Below, piece after piece: positions 29,332 through 38,185 of a DNA stretch of 64,000 nucleotides; the stretch's first letter is position 1; every line of letters begins with the position of its first letter. Source of the DNA: an uncultured Aquimarina sp. (GTDB lineage: Bacteria > Bacteroidota > Bacteroidia > Flavobacteriales > Flavobacteriaceae); contig CANMFM010000007.1 of NCBI GenBank assembly GCA_947497175.1, forward strand, positions 310,001-374,000. The letters are read 5' to 3'. The position numbers and the translations under genes are program-made. Below the pieces are notes generated by a model. That model searched no databases. It had not been told where the DNA came from and was given only the letters and a program-made list of their open reading frames with translations.

Positions 29332-30417
29332 TTAAAACAAAACGTTTTTCATTGTAGCAGTTTTTCTTACGGTTTCTTCCCATTCTTTATCCGGATCAGA
29401 ATCTTTAGTAATACCTCCTCCAATATAAAGATGTATCTTCTTATTTGTAACTTCCATACACCGAAGGTTAACCAATAAATTAGATGTAGTTTTTTTATCA
29501 TTATGAATATTAAATTCGCCTAAATACCCTGTATAAAATTTTCTATCATATCCTTCATTGCTCAGAATAAATGATTTTGCTTTATCCTTTGGCAACCCAC
29601 AAACTGCCGGTGTTGGATGCAACACTTCGATTACATTTTCTATATCTGATACTCCTGAAGCTAAATCTCCTTTAATATCTGTACGTAAATGTAATAGCGT
29701 TCCGGCCCTGTGCGTAAATGTTTTTGAAGTAACAATACTATTCGAAATTGGAGATAATGCACTTACAATAAATGCGGTCACTATTTCTTGCTCTTCAATT
29801 TCTTTATCCCCCCAAGTTGCAATATCATTAGACTGATATGGTTGTGTACCTGCCAAGGCCATAGTAAAAAATTGATCATTTTTTATTTCTAATAATGTTT
29901 CGGGCGTAGCCCCTAACCACATACCGACTTTTGGGTGATACCAGAGATATACAAAAGCTTGAGCATACTTTGATATAAGCTTTTTAAAAATTAATAAAGG
30001 ATCTACATCAGAGAGGTAAACTTCTTCTTTTCGGGATAAAACCACCTTTTTAATACTACCTGTTTTGATTGTATCTATTGCTTTATTTACTAGCAACGTA
30101 TATCTTTCCTTTATTTCCTGTGTATCAGAAACCTCTTTGTATGAATCGATAGAAGTATTTGTATGTTGACCCGAAGCAGGTGCAATTGTCACCTCATAAT
30201 ATAAACTTTTATCTGAAGGAATAAGTATTGCTTTATTAGCCTTATCAAATGGTGCAAAAATAAAGCCTGAATTTAAATCATCAGTAACCTCGTACTGATT
30301 TCCATTTTGCTGAAGAAAACATTGTAATCGGTCCTTGCCCGATTGTTTATATACAACAAATGGTAATTTTTGATCTAATTGCTCTTGAATCTTAGTATAA
30401 ACATCTTCCGGGTTCAT
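29332..30417 (-). CDS. menF: Isochorismate synthase
   Basis: This 361-residue chorismate-binding enzyme isomerises chorismate to isochorismate, the entry step of menaquinone synthesis. Motifs include KKVVLSRKEEVYL, GMWLGATPETLLEI, LHLRTDIKGDL with the active-site His/Arg region, EVLHPTPAVCGLPK and RKFYTGYLGEFN. At 361 residues it is shorter than E. coli MenF (about 430) and lacks part of the variable N-terminus, as common in Bacteroidota. Its start lies one base from the stop of the upstream thioesterase and menD follows, so context favours MenF over a siderophore-type EntC. Confidence 0.92.
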   Translation of the reverse strand: MNPEDVYTKIQEQLDQKLPFVVYKQSGKDRLQCFLQQNGNQYEVTDDLNSGFIFAPFDKANKAILIPSDKSLYYEVTIAPASGQHTNTSIDSYKEVSDTQEIKERYTLLVNKAIDTIKTGSIKKVVLSRKEEVYLSDVDPLLIFKKLISKYAQAFVYLWYHPKVGMWLGATPETLLEIKNDQFFTMALAGTQPYQSNDIATWGDKEIEEQEIVTAFIVSALSPISNSIVTSKTFTHRAGTLLHLRTDIKGDLASGVSDIENVIEVLHPTPAVCGLPKDKAKSFILSNEGYDRKFYTGYLGEFNIHNDKKTTSNLLVNLRCMEVTNKKIHLYIGGGITKDSDPDKEWEETVRKTATMKNVLF

Positions 30418-30418
30418 A

Positions 30419-30844
30419 CTATTTGTTTTTTGGAAGTGATATCGTGGTTAACTTAATGACCGAGATCAAATTCTCTTCTTCATCTCTTATTTTTATACTC
30501 CAAAGTTGCGTAGTTCTTCCTCTATGTATAGCCTCAGCTTTTGCAAACACAAATCCTTCTTTAACACTCTTGACATGATTTGCAGAAATCTCTATCCCCC
30601 GAATAAAAAAATCTTCTGAGTTTAAAAAGATATACGAAGCCGCACTACCCACACTTTCGGCCAATGCAACCATAGCACCACCGTGCAATACCCCATCGGG
30701 TTGATGTACTTTTGGGGTTACCGGCATTTTGGCCACTAAGTAATCCTCTCCAACTTCACAAAAAGATATCTCTAACGTTTCTAAAAGCGTATTTGGACAC
30801 ATTTTCTCACACTGTTTCAGTATTTCTTTTTCTTTAGGATGCAT
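30419..30844 (-). CDS. PaaI/hotdog-fold thioesterase, likely DHNA-CoA thioesterase
   Basis: This 141-residue hotdog-fold protein carries HQPDGVLHGGAMVALAESVGSAA, with the HGG and acidic catalytic residues of the PaaI/YbgC-type thioesterases. PaaI-like enzymes hydrolyse acyl-CoA. Its position one base ahead of menF and upstream of menD makes it the probable 1,4-dihydroxy-2-naphthoyl-CoA hydrolase (MenI) that follows MenB. That assignment rests on context, not on a diagnostic residue. It diverges from the TetR gene, with 90 bp between them. Confidence 0.82.
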   Translation of the reverse strand: MHPKEKEILKQCEKMCPNTLLETLEISFCEVGEDYLVAKMPVTPKVHQPDGVLHGGAMVALAESVGSAASYIFLNSEDFFIRGIEISANHVKSVKEGFVFAKAEAIHRGRTTQLWSIKIRDEEENLISVIKLTTISLPKNK

Positions 30845-30911
30845 TCGCTTTTTAAATTTTAAGTAAAAATAAACAAAGCCTATTAAATAATATAACTATA
30901 TTTAATCATTA

Positions 30912-30933
30912 TTTTAACGAACGTTCAATAAAA
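30912..30933 (+). promoter_or_regulatory. Candidate TetR operator before the tetR-type gene
   Basis: The palindrome GAACGTTC lies at 30919-30926 inside the wider partly symmetric stretch TTAACGAACGTTCAATAA, two bases before the ATG of the TetR-type gene. TetR-family repressors commonly bind such sites at their own promoter. The divergent thioesterase-menF unit starts 68 bp away and could be affected too. Confidence 0.5.
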
Positions 30934-30934
30934 C

Positions 30935-31498
30935 ATGCCTAAAACAAAAACATCTAAAGAAGAGGTGCTCAACAAGATTATCCCCATCTTAAGGGTAAGA
31001 GGAGTTCAAAATAGCTCTATGAATGAATTAGCAAAAGCTTGTGGCATACAGAAATCTCATTTCTACTACTATTTCAATAGTAAAGAGGCTTTAATAAAAG
31101 AAGTGTTATCTATAGTATATAGTTATTTTAACTATAATATCTTCAAGATTATTGATCATAAATCTTTAACTCTTCCTGATAAAATTACCAAAGTAAAGCA
31201 CCTCATGGAAAAACTATTTAAAGCTTCTGATGGAGGGTGTATCATGGCAAATACAGCCCTGGAAACTATTCATCTCAACCCAACGTATAAAAAAGAAATA
31301 CAATCTTTTTTTTCAGATTTTATTAAAGGCGTACAACGATTGTTAGAAAGCAATTACACGTCTCAAGAGTCGATAGTCCTGGCAGAACAAATAGTACAAG
31401 ATATCGAAGGAGGCATTTTATTAACACAAGTATATACTGATCCCAAATATCTTAATAACGCCATTGCAAGGATGGAAAAAATTATTTTAAAGCAGTAA
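30935..31498 (+). CDS. TetR/AcrR-family transcriptional regulator
   Basis: The 187-residue protein has the TetR N-terminal helix-turn-helix: VRGVQNSSMNELAKACGIQKSHFYYYFNSKEAL at about residues 24-56 (here only described as one block of the domain). A helical ligand-binding half follows. The inducer is unknown. It starts a plus-strand run with two alpha/beta hydrolases; the first of these begins 4 bp after its stop. A fatty-acyl or ester ligand is therefore plausible but inferred from neighbours only. The palindrome GAACGTTC immediately upstream suggests autoregulation. Confidence 0.88.
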   Translation: MPKTKTSKEEVLNKIIPILRVRGVQNSSMNELAKACGIQKSHFYYYFNSKEALIKEVLSIVYSYFNYNIFKIIDHKSLTLPDKITKVKHLMEKLFKASDGGCIMANTALETIHLNPTYKKEIQSFFSDFIKGVQRLLESNYTSQESIVLAEQIVQDIEGGILLTQVYTDPKYLNNAIARMEKIILKQ

Positions 31499-31502
31499 AC
31501 CT

Positions 31503-32354
31503 ATGGAATCTTATACCGTTCAATCTTTTGATACATATCCGATCGCTGTTTGCGAATTCGTTCCAAAAACACCTAATCACAAAACAATCGTATTTGCACC
31601 GGCTGTAGCTGTACCCCAAAAATTCTATTTCACTATGGCCCAGTATTTAGCAAAAAAAGGATGTAATGTATTTACTTTTGATTATAGAGGTATTGGTACT
31701 TCTACTTCACAAAGTATTCAATCCTTGAAGTCACATGGTTTTTTCTCCTGGGCTTCAGATTTCAAAGCGGTCTCCAGACATGCTAAAGAAGAATTTCCTG
31801 AGAACCAACAATATATGATTGGTCATAGTTTTGGAGGAAATAGTATTGGTTTTAGCGACAGCTATCAGTATTATGACAAATATCTTACTATTGCTTCGCA
31901 ATTTGGGTTTTACAAACACTTCACCATAAGAATGCAGCTACTCATCTATCTAAATTTTAAGCTTTTTGTTCCTATTACGACCAGTATTCTGGGGTACTAT
32001 CCTTCTAGCTGGTTCGGACTAGGAAGATCATTACCCACAAAAGCTGCAAAAGACTGGACAACCTATTTATTACATCCGGATTCTATGCTGCATTTTACAG
32101 AGCGTAGATCAATAACCTATTATGAAGCTATTAAAGAACCCATGCTATTGGTTAGTATTGAAGATGATTTGTTTGCGCCCAAAAAATCGGTAGACATTTT
32201 GGGAGATCGCGTATATTGCAATGCAGATGTAACGAGAAAACATATAAAACCATCAGACTACAACTTAAAATCTATTGGCCATTTTGATTTTTTTAGAAAG
32301 AAAAATCAAGATATCTTGTGGCCGCTAATTGATCAATGGTTTAACCTTGGTTAA
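31503..32354 (+). CDS. Alpha/beta hydrolase (COG4757-like)
   Basis: This 283-residue protein has the alpha/beta hydrolase fold. The nucleophile elbow is GHSFGG, with an oxyanion strand VFAPAVAVPQ and FDYRGIGTS before it. An acidic residue follows in SIEDDLFAP, and the His candidate is in SIGHFDFF near the C-terminus. There is no signal peptide, so it is cytoplasmic. The substrate is unknown. It is tightly linked to the TetR gene (4-bp gap) and followed after 30 bp by a second hydrolase. Confidence 0.82.
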   Translation: MESYTVQSFDTYPIAVCEFVPKTPNHKTIVFAPAVAVPQKFYFTMAQYLAKKGCNVFTFDYRGIGTSTSQSIQSLKSHGFFSWASDFKAVSRHAKEEFPENQQYMIGHSFGGNSIGFSDSYQYYDKYLTIASQFGFYKHFTIRMQLLIYLNFKLFVPITTSILGYYPSSWFGLGRSLPTKAAKDWTTYLLHPDSMLHFTERRSITYYEAIKEPMLLVSIEDDLFAPKKSVDILGDRVYCNADVTRKHIKPSDYNLKSIGHFDFFRKKNQDILWPLIDQWFNLG

Positions 32355-32384
32355 ATACCGTCAATAAAACTACAACCGACAAAC

Positions 32385-33023
32385 ATGAATTCTGAAGAAA
32401 AAAAAGTATCCTATCAAAACACAAACTCCTACTCTACTCTAAATCAATTAACTGATACAACAAAAAATGTCTGGTTGGTTTTTCATGGTATCGGATATCT
32501 AAGCCGATATTTTATTCGATTATTCGAAGGTATGAATAAACAAGAAAACTATATTATCGCACCACAGGCTCCTTCAAAATATTATAAAGGTGAAGATTAC
32601 AGAAGAGTTGGTTCTAGCTGGCTTACCAAAGAAAATACAAAAGCCGAAACCGAAAATGTACTTAGATACATCGATGCCATAGCAGAAGAAGAACATATTC
32701 TGGAACAAGTAAACCTTATCGTTTTGGGATACTCGCAAGGTGTAAGTATCGCAAGCCGGTGGATTGCCAGCAGAAAAATACAGTGTAATGCCTTTATTAT
32801 GATCTCTGGAGGTTTTCCTAAAGAATTGCACAAAGAAGATTTTGATTTTTTACCGGGTACAACAAAAATTTCGCATATCGTTGGAGTTAATGACCCTTAT
32901 TTTGAAATTGAAAAAGTAGAAGCCGAGAAAAAAAGAGTGCAACAAATTCTGCCTCAGATCAAATTTAGAACACACTCTGGTGGTCATGAATTAAACCTTG
33001 AATCTGTAAAAGCTATACTATAA
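32385..33023 (+). CDS. Alpha/beta hydrolase, phospholipase/carboxylesterase-like
   Basis: The 212-residue protein resembles small carboxylesterases of the YpfH/Abhydrolase_2 type. The nucleophile elbow reads GYSQGVSIASRW, the acidic residue lies in GVNDPYFE and the His in SGGHELN near the C-terminus. Typical for this family is the opening WLVFHGIGYLSRYFIRLF and the segment IIAPQAPSKYY. No signal peptide is seen. It probably belongs to the TetR-led transcription unit. Confidence 0.82.
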   Translation: MNSEEKKVSYQNTNSYSTLNQLTDTTKNVWLVFHGIGYLSRYFIRLFEGMNKQENYIIAPQAPSKYYKGEDYRRVGSSWLTKENTKAETENVLRYIDAIAEEEHILEQVNLIVLGYSQGVSIASRWIASRKIQCNAFIMISGGFPKELHKEDFDFLPGTTKISHIVGVNDPYFEIEKVEAEKKRVQQILPQIKFRTHSGGHELNLESVKAIL

Positions 33024-33099
33024 TCGATAGTGGGTATTTGTTTTTTTCTTAAATTTAAGATAACGAAAAAAGCACTGGAACCTTTTACAACTATCGTAT

Positions 33100-33936
33100 A
33101 TGAATGTTTTGTCTACTAAAATATTGCTATTCGCTTGTATACTTTTTATCAATCCTGCCACTTGCCTCTACCCCTTTGATACAAATACCGAACAGAAAAA
33201 GAGCGAGCAAGAGCATGTAGTATCTTTTCAGGTTAACAAATACGGCGACTATTATATAGACAGATTATCCGGCAAGCTATTAGGACGAGATCGATCCAAA
33301 ACCAACAACCTTAGAGTTATTGATAAAAGAGAATGGAATTTTGTACTAGAAGAAAAAGGCGGACCTCAATCGAGAGAAGGAATAAGAGAACTTCATAGAA
33401 ACAGTTTTGTTATCGTTTTTGATGAAAATCAAATACAGAAAGAAATTCAACTGTTAGGCGCAGATACCGCCCAGCAAGGTATAGAGCACCAGCTATATAT
33501 AGTACTAAACGTTAATAATGGTCAGGTTTTTGCAAAACGCGAATTAAGTCCAAACAGAATATTTAAAACCAGGTCAATCATAGAAACCTATACTATAGGA
33601 AAGACAGGTGCTCCCAGAGTAGCAGAAGGACTCATGCTATTAAGCGAAGTACACGGCCACCCAAGAACAATCAATTTTTATGAAATTAACATTGAAGCTG
33701 CCTCTGAGATTGATAAAAAAGTTGCTCGCGAGCTTAATATCAACATTTTTGTGGTCGATGCCTTTGATACTAAAATAGATGATTTTCCAAGGGCCATACA
33801 CAAAGTAAATAATTTAGGACATCTCGAAACGTGGGTGGGTCAAACTATAGGAGGTAAAAACAGCAATACCTTCAATTTTACGAATTACTTTTCGAACATG
33901 CTAAAAGAAAATGATGTATTCAATGAAAATAGTTAA
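33100..33936 (+). CDS. Exported hypothetical protein
   Basis: I do not recognise this 278-residue protein. Residues 1-22 form a signal peptide (hydrophobic run to about ATC). The mature part is mixed alpha/beta with no Cys pairs or repeats, and an RDRSKTNNLR segment near residue 62. It lies 76 bp after the second hydrolase on the same strand and may be the last gene of the TetR-led group. A degenerate copy of the dispersed repeat begins a few bases after its stop. Confidence 0.6.
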   Translation: MNVLSTKILLFACILFINPATCLYPFDTNTEQKKSEQEHVVSFQVNKYGDYYIDRLSGKLLGRDRSKTNNLRVIDKREWNFVLEEKGGPQSREGIRELHRNSFVIVFDENQIQKEIQLLGADTAQQGIEHQLYIVLNVNNGQVFAKRELSPNRIFKTRSIIETYTIGKTGAPRVAEGLMLLSEVHGHPRTINFYEINIEAASEIDKKVARELNINIFVVDAFDTKIDDFPRAIHKVNNLGHLETWVGQTIGGKNSNTFNFTNYFSNMLKENDVFNENS

Positions 33937-33940
33937 CCCT

Positions 33941-34036
33941 ACCCGATAATCGCAATCTAAATGCTCGAAGCTTGCCTCTAAATGGGGATTATTGACCAGT
34001 CGGTGCCTGCAGGACTTTCTCCCCAGGGGTATTTTA
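33941..34036 (+). repeat. Dispersed hairpin repeat, copy D (degenerate)
   Basis: This copy has the same order of blocks as the other three but with many changes: CCGATAATCG, then AATCTAAATGC, then CGAAGCTTGCCTC, then GTCGGTGCC and an altered end. It lies between the exported protein gene and the SnoaL-like gene, whose 3' ends converge here. Confidence 0.6.
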
Positions 34037-34063
34037 CATAACTTCTATAAAGCTTCTGCTCTT

Positions 34064-34444
34064 TTATATACGTTTTGCACTATGTAATGCAGGCCTGCTT
34101 GTTACCGTATCATATATTATGGTTAGTTTCTCAATCTTATTATGATCATTTAATTCGATAATATCTACCACCTTAAAATCAACCACTTCACCATGCTTAA
34201 GCTCCCATTGATAATCAAAAAGCAACGAGATGCGACGTGTATCTTTTTCAAAGAATAAACCATCAAATTTCAACGTACTAGTATTGGTATCTAAAACCAA
34301 AGCTGTATAAAAATCCCTTGCAGATTTTGTTCCGTATAGGGGTGAAACAACCATCCCGTTTATGGCAAAAAGATCAACTACTTTATCTATTTCTCCCTTT
34401 TCGAGATACAAAAGGTATTTTTTTGCAACTTCTTCTTTTGTCAT
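34064..34444 (-). CDS. SnoaL-like / NTF2-fold protein
   Basis: The 126-residue protein fits the NTF2-like superfamily. It has an N-terminal helix pair (KKYLLYLEKGEIDKVVDLFA), the conserved turn GMVVSPLYGTKSARDFY, and four beta strands ending in DIIELNDHNKIEKLTIIYD. Members are polyketide cyclases, isomerases or stress-related proteins of unknown substrate, so no reaction is assigned. The 21-bp tandem array lies 45 bp upstream of its start. Confidence 0.75.
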   Translation of the reverse strand: MTKEEVAKKYLLYLEKGEIDKVVDLFAINGMVVSPLYGTKSARDFYTALVLDTNTSTLKFDGLFFEKDTRRISLLFDYQWELKHGEVVDFKVVDIIELNDHNKIEKLTIIYDTVTSRPALHSAKRI

Positions 34445-34489
34445 TCTATTATTTTTTTAATCATACTTCTCTTCTAATATCTGCTAATA

Positions 34490-34749
34490 CTCTTGACAAT
34501 GTAGCTAATGCTCTTGACGATGTAGCTAGCACTCTTGACGATGTAGCCAACACTCTTGACAGTGTAGCTAATGCTCTTGACAATGTAGCTAATGCTCTTG
34601 ACAATGTAGCTAACACTCTTGACGATGTAGCTAACACTCTTGACAATGTAGCTAACACTCTTGACAATGTAGCCAACACTCTTGACGATGTAGCTAACAC
34701 TCTTGACAATGTAGCCAATGCTCTTGACGATGTAGCCAATGCTCTTGAC
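34490..34749 (+). repeat. 21-bp tandem repeat array
   Basis: CTCTTGAC occurs 13 times at exactly 21-bp steps from 34490 to 34742. Between these anchors is GATGTAGC or AATGTAGC followed by CAAC, TAAT, TAAC or TAGC. Most differences between units are A/G or C/T transitions. The array fills the 325-bp gap between the DinB and SnoaL-like genes. In one plus-strand frame it would read as heptads such as LDNVANA, but no start codon or gene signal supports translation. Twenty-one bp equals two helical turns, so every unit faces the same side of the DNA. Confidence 0.93.
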
Positions 34750-34769
34750 AAAAACAAAGAATCAAAATA

Positions 34770-35282
34770 CTATAAATACCGCTCTTTGATTACTTTAAAA
34801 TGATGTTTTTGATGTCCTTGTAGTATATATCCAACGGCTCTAGCACTCATTGGACTCCCACTGGCCTCTCCTATATGTAACAGCATCTCTTGGGTAAAGC
34901 TATCAAACATCGCAATCGAATTGTTACGTGCAGCTACAAAGTCAGATATGAGTTGATGTTTGCTATAGTGATTGGCATTAGAATTAGGCACGTAATCATC
35001 TTGATCAAAACCTGCCAAAGCCGTTTTGTCCTTACGCGCAAAACGCAAGGCACGATAGGCAAAGATACGCTCTGTATCGATTATATGTTGCAACACTTCG
35101 GCAATTGTCCATTTATTTTCTGCATAGGCATAGGACCATTTTTCTTCAGGAATAGATTCCACAAAGGTTACAAACTCGTCTTTTTCAGCTTCCAGACCTT
35201 CTGCAATATCAGCATGCTCTGCCTGATTGATATACATACTGTAGTAGGGATTAAATTCGCCTTCTTTTAATTGAGATAACAT
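34770..35282 (-). CDS. DinB-family protein
   Basis: The 170-residue protein is a four-helix bundle of the DinB/YfiT type. Candidate metal-ligand histidines sit in EVLQHIIDTERIFAYRALRF and near the C-terminus in GHQKHHFKVIKERY. Family members are metal-binding and include thiol transferases, but most are uncharacterised. The stop codon is 21 bp from the end of the 21-bp tandem array. Copy B of the dispersed repeat lies upstream of its start. Confidence 0.85.
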   Translation of the reverse strand: MLSQLKEGEFNPYYSMYINQAEHADIAEGLEAEKDEFVTFVESIPEEKWSYAYAENKWTIAEVLQHIIDTERIFAYRALRFARKDKTALAGFDQDDYVPNSNANHYSKHQLISDFVAARNNSIAMFDSFTQEMLLHIGEASGSPMSARAVGYILQGHQKHHFKVIKERYL

Positions 35283-35325
35283 AGTTTATATTTTATAGTT
35301 TTCGGCTTGTGCCAAAATCATTATT

Positions 35326-35420
35326 ACTCGATAATCGAGATTTAAATGCTTCGAGGCTTGCCTCGAAATCAAAATTATTTTTCAACCGATGCCACACGAG
35401 CTTGCCCTGAGGTAGTTGAC
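35326..35420 (+). repeat. Dispersed hairpin repeat, copy B
   Basis: This is a well-preserved copy. It has CTCGATAATCGAG (13-base palindrome), ATTTAAAT, the perfect hairpin CGAGGCTTGCCTCG, the AT-rich block AAATCAAAATTATTTTTC, AACCGATGCC, a short variable stretch, and GAGCTTGCCCTGAGGTAG. It lies in the gap between the ppc 3' end and the DinB start. Confidence 0.9.
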
Positions 35421-35526
35421 TGTAATTCTGAAGCGTACACATGAAGAATTACTTTTAAAAATAAATGAGGTAGAAATTTAATACTTCCCACCTCATTAGA
35501 TCAACTTCTTAACAGTACTTTATATA

Positions 35527-38112
35527 TTAGGCCGAATTACGACTGGCATTTATATTACCAAATAAGGAACGGGTCACCATTTTCTCATAGATCTCTAAAT
35601 CTTTAGGATTTACCTCCTGAGATTGATTAAGTTCCTGAATTTTTTTCAGCGCATATTGTTGTATCGTTAGCAATGGTAAAACAATATTCTCTCTAATATC
35701 AATAGATGCTTTACCTGCCGGCTCATTTTGCATTAATTCTGAATACCCGGTAAGTTTGAATAACAATCGCTTGGTTAAGAGATATTCATCGTGAATGATA
35801 TCCCAAAAAGCACCGTATTCTTTATTTTCTTTCATGTATGAAGTAAGCTCAAAAAATGACTTTGTGAGACTCATCATGCTATTACCGATAAGGGCTCTAA
35901 AGAAAGCAGAGTCTTTGTATAGCAACAGTACTTTATCGAATTCTTCTCGATCCTCAAATGCTTTTAGTGCAGTACCCACCCCATAAAAACCGGGTACGTT
36001 CTGTTTTAACTGGCTCCAACTTCCTACAAAAGGTATGGCGCGCAAATCTGCAAAATCCAACGTAGCACTTTTGCTCCGTTTAGACGGGCGACTACCAATA
36101 TTGGCTTTTCCGTAGTATTTTAGAGTACTCATGTGCTCTAAGTATGGTAGAAACTTAGGGTGATTTTTAAAATCTACATACGTTTGATAACTAATATCGG
36201 CAAGCTCTTGCATGGTTTCTTTATTCTCTGAAGAAAAAAGATTACTCTCGTTATTTGTTAATTCATTCTCAACACCTGCTCCCAGTAATTGTTCCAGATT
36301 ATATTGACAAGAGTCCAGAGTTCCAAAATTAGAACTAATGGTTTGCCCTTGAACGGTTAATTGTATTTCTTCGTCTTCAACAGTGGGACCAAGTGAGGCA
36401 TAAAATTGATTGGTGTTACCACCTCCTCTGGCTGGTGGTCCTCCTCGACCGTCAAAGAAAACTACTTTTATATCATATTTTCTGGAGACTTCGGTTAAGG
36501 CTTCTTTTGCTTTAAAGATTCCCCAGTTCGCCATTAGGTATCCTCCGTCTTTAGTTCCGTCAGAGAAGCCAAGCATAATGGTTTGCTTCATCCCGCGACG
36601 CTTAAGATGCTCCATATATACAGGGGTACTGTAAAGAGATTCCATCACCTCGTGGGCAACTTTTAGATCCGGAACCGTTTCAAATAACGGAATTACATCT
36701 ACCGAGGGAAGCTCCCAATCACAAAGCCTGATCATTGCAAATGTTTCCATGACATTAAGCTCATTACCATTATTACTTATAATGTATCGGTTAGCAGCGC
36801 GTTCCCCATTTTTTAATTGAATGGTTTTTATAGCATAAATAGATTCTAAAGTAGCACGGGCCATATCGTCTTCAATAATTGAAGGATCTAATTTTCCGGT
36901 TACTTTTGAAAGCACCTTAATTTGCTCTTTTTCAGACAATGACATATAGTTATCTGGAAAAATACCCAAACCTAACTCATTGGTTTTGGTAACAATTTCG
37001 GTCAAAACGTTATGATGCACTCTGGAATCTTGTCGAATATCTAAAGTACCAAAATGGAAGCCAAAAATCTTTACTTTATTGATAAGATCTTGTAACTCTT
37101 CTAGAAATAAAGATTGATGTTCTGAGATTAGCTCTTCTCTGATTTCTAACAATCCATTCATTAAGGTCTCTACAGATAAAGGTTCTGCAGTTTTTGCGTA
37201 ATAGAAATTGTCGTATAGTGCATTTTCTAGAATACTGATTTTATCTTGTAGATTGCCAAAAGTTATCCTGCGTTTTAGCTCTCTAATGTCACGATAATAG
37301 TTGATCAAAATTGTCTTACGCAATCTTTTGGCAACTTTTAGCGTAGTTTCGGTAGTTACAAAAGGATTTCCATCTCTATCGCCTCCCGGCCAAAACCCTA
37401 AATTGATGAGATCGTTGTCAAGATCTTCACCTTCAAATATATTTTGTTGTACATAATTGTAGATCTTACTCGCAGCATGGTAAAATACATTTTCTAAATA
37501 CCAAATCAAGCTAACGGCTTCATCATAAGGCGTTGGTTTTTCTTTTTTGAAAAAGGCGGTTTTCCCTAACTGAGCCAGTAACTTTTTGATTTCTGGTAAA
37601 TCATTGTGACGTATGGCATCATCCAGATCATGAATAATCCCCAGTACTGTCCCGGGATAGAACTGAGTTGGGTGTGCCGTTAGTGTGGGACGAATCTTAA
37701 AGCGTCGTAAATATTCTTTTAGTGTATCGAGTTGCCCTTTTGCCTGGGCTTCTTCTTTGATACTTCTTAAGGTACCGCGACCGTCCATATTATTAACAAT
37801 AGGAAAAGCGGCATCTTCGATGGCGTCAAATAACACAACTTGACGCTCGATATACTGAATAAACCTAAACAAAAGATCATGTCGTTCTTTTTCTGAAGGG
37901 TTATCCTGATAGAGAGAGAAGAAACCTTCTACAATTTCTGTAGGATTTTTGTGGTCGTCATATCCTTTTTCGCATACTTCTTTAAAAAGAGGCAATAAGA
38001 CCCCTGTTTTGGTAACAGTATCAAAAGGCAAAGTGATTAATATACTATTGTATATTTGGTATTTTGCCAATACATTTTCGTTAAAACGTTCGATTTTTGG
38101 TTTTCTAGCCAT
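35527..38112 (-). CDS. ppc: Phosphoenolpyruvate carboxylase
   Basis: This 861-residue enzyme forms oxaloacetate from phosphoenolpyruvate and bicarbonate, replenishing the TCA cycle. The catalytic His region is RPTLTAHPTQFYPGT. Other motifs are LGFWPGGDRDGNPFV, GFHFGTLDIRQDSRVH, GFSDGTKDGGYLMANWG, FFDGRGGPPARGGG and NIGSRPSKR. Compared with E. coli, HPTE reads HPTQ and FHGRGG reads FDGRGG, apparently a lineage variant. The C-terminus NASRNSA resembles the usual MRNTG-type end. The Lrp-type gene lies upstream on the same strand, 133 bp away. Confidence 0.94.
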   Translation of the reverse strand: MARKPKIERFNENVLAKYQIYNSILITLPFDTVTKTGVLLPLFKEVCEKGYDDHKNPTEIVEGFFSLYQDNPSEKERHDLLFRFIQYIERQVVLFDAIEDAAFPIVNNMDGRGTLRSIKEEAQAKGQLDTLKEYLRRFKIRPTLTAHPTQFYPGTVLGIIHDLDDAIRHNDLPEIKKLLAQLGKTAFFKKEKPTPYDEAVSLIWYLENVFYHAASKIYNYVQQNIFEGEDLDNDLINLGFWPGGDRDGNPFVTTETTLKVAKRLRKTILINYYRDIRELKRRITFGNLQDKISILENALYDNFYYAKTAEPLSVETLMNGLLEIREELISEHQSLFLEELQDLINKVKIFGFHFGTLDIRQDSRVHHNVLTEIVTKTNELGLGIFPDNYMSLSEKEQIKVLSKVTGKLDPSIIEDDMARATLESIYAIKTIQLKNGERAANRYIISNNGNELNVMETFAMIRLCDWELPSVDVIPLFETVPDLKVAHEVMESLYSTPVYMEHLKRRGMKQTIMLGFSDGTKDGGYLMANWGIFKAKEALTEVSRKYDIKVVFFDGRGGPPARGGGNTNQFYASLGPTVEDEEIQLTVQGQTISSNFGTLDSCQYNLEQLLGAGVENELTNNESNLFSSENKETMQELADISYQTYVDFKNHPKFLPYLEHMSTLKYYGKANIGSRPSKRSKSATLDFADLRAIPFVGSWSQLKQNVPGFYGVGTALKAFEDREEFDKVLLLYKDSAFFRALIGNSMMSLTKSFFELTSYMKENKEYGAFWDIIHDEYLLTKRLLFKLTGYSELMQNEPAGKASIDIRENIVLPLLTIQQYALKKIQELNQSQEVNPKDLEIYEKMVTRSLFGNINASRNSA

Positions 38113-38185
38113 TGTTGTGGTGGTGCTACTAGTTAGTGGTTAATAAAAATAAATTAAAACATCTGGTTATTCGATATTTTAACAA

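Noticed and set aside
34490..34749. Repeated TTGACA as tandem -35 promoter elements
   Set aside because: Bacteroidota promoters use TTG / TAnnTTTG rather than TTGACA / TATAAT, and no matching -7 box accompanies the units.
34318..34803. A plus-strand frame encoding LDNVANA heptads
   Set aside because: Its only start lies inside the antisense of the SnoaL-like gene and there is no promoter; any 21-bp repeat free of stops stays open, so coding is not supported.
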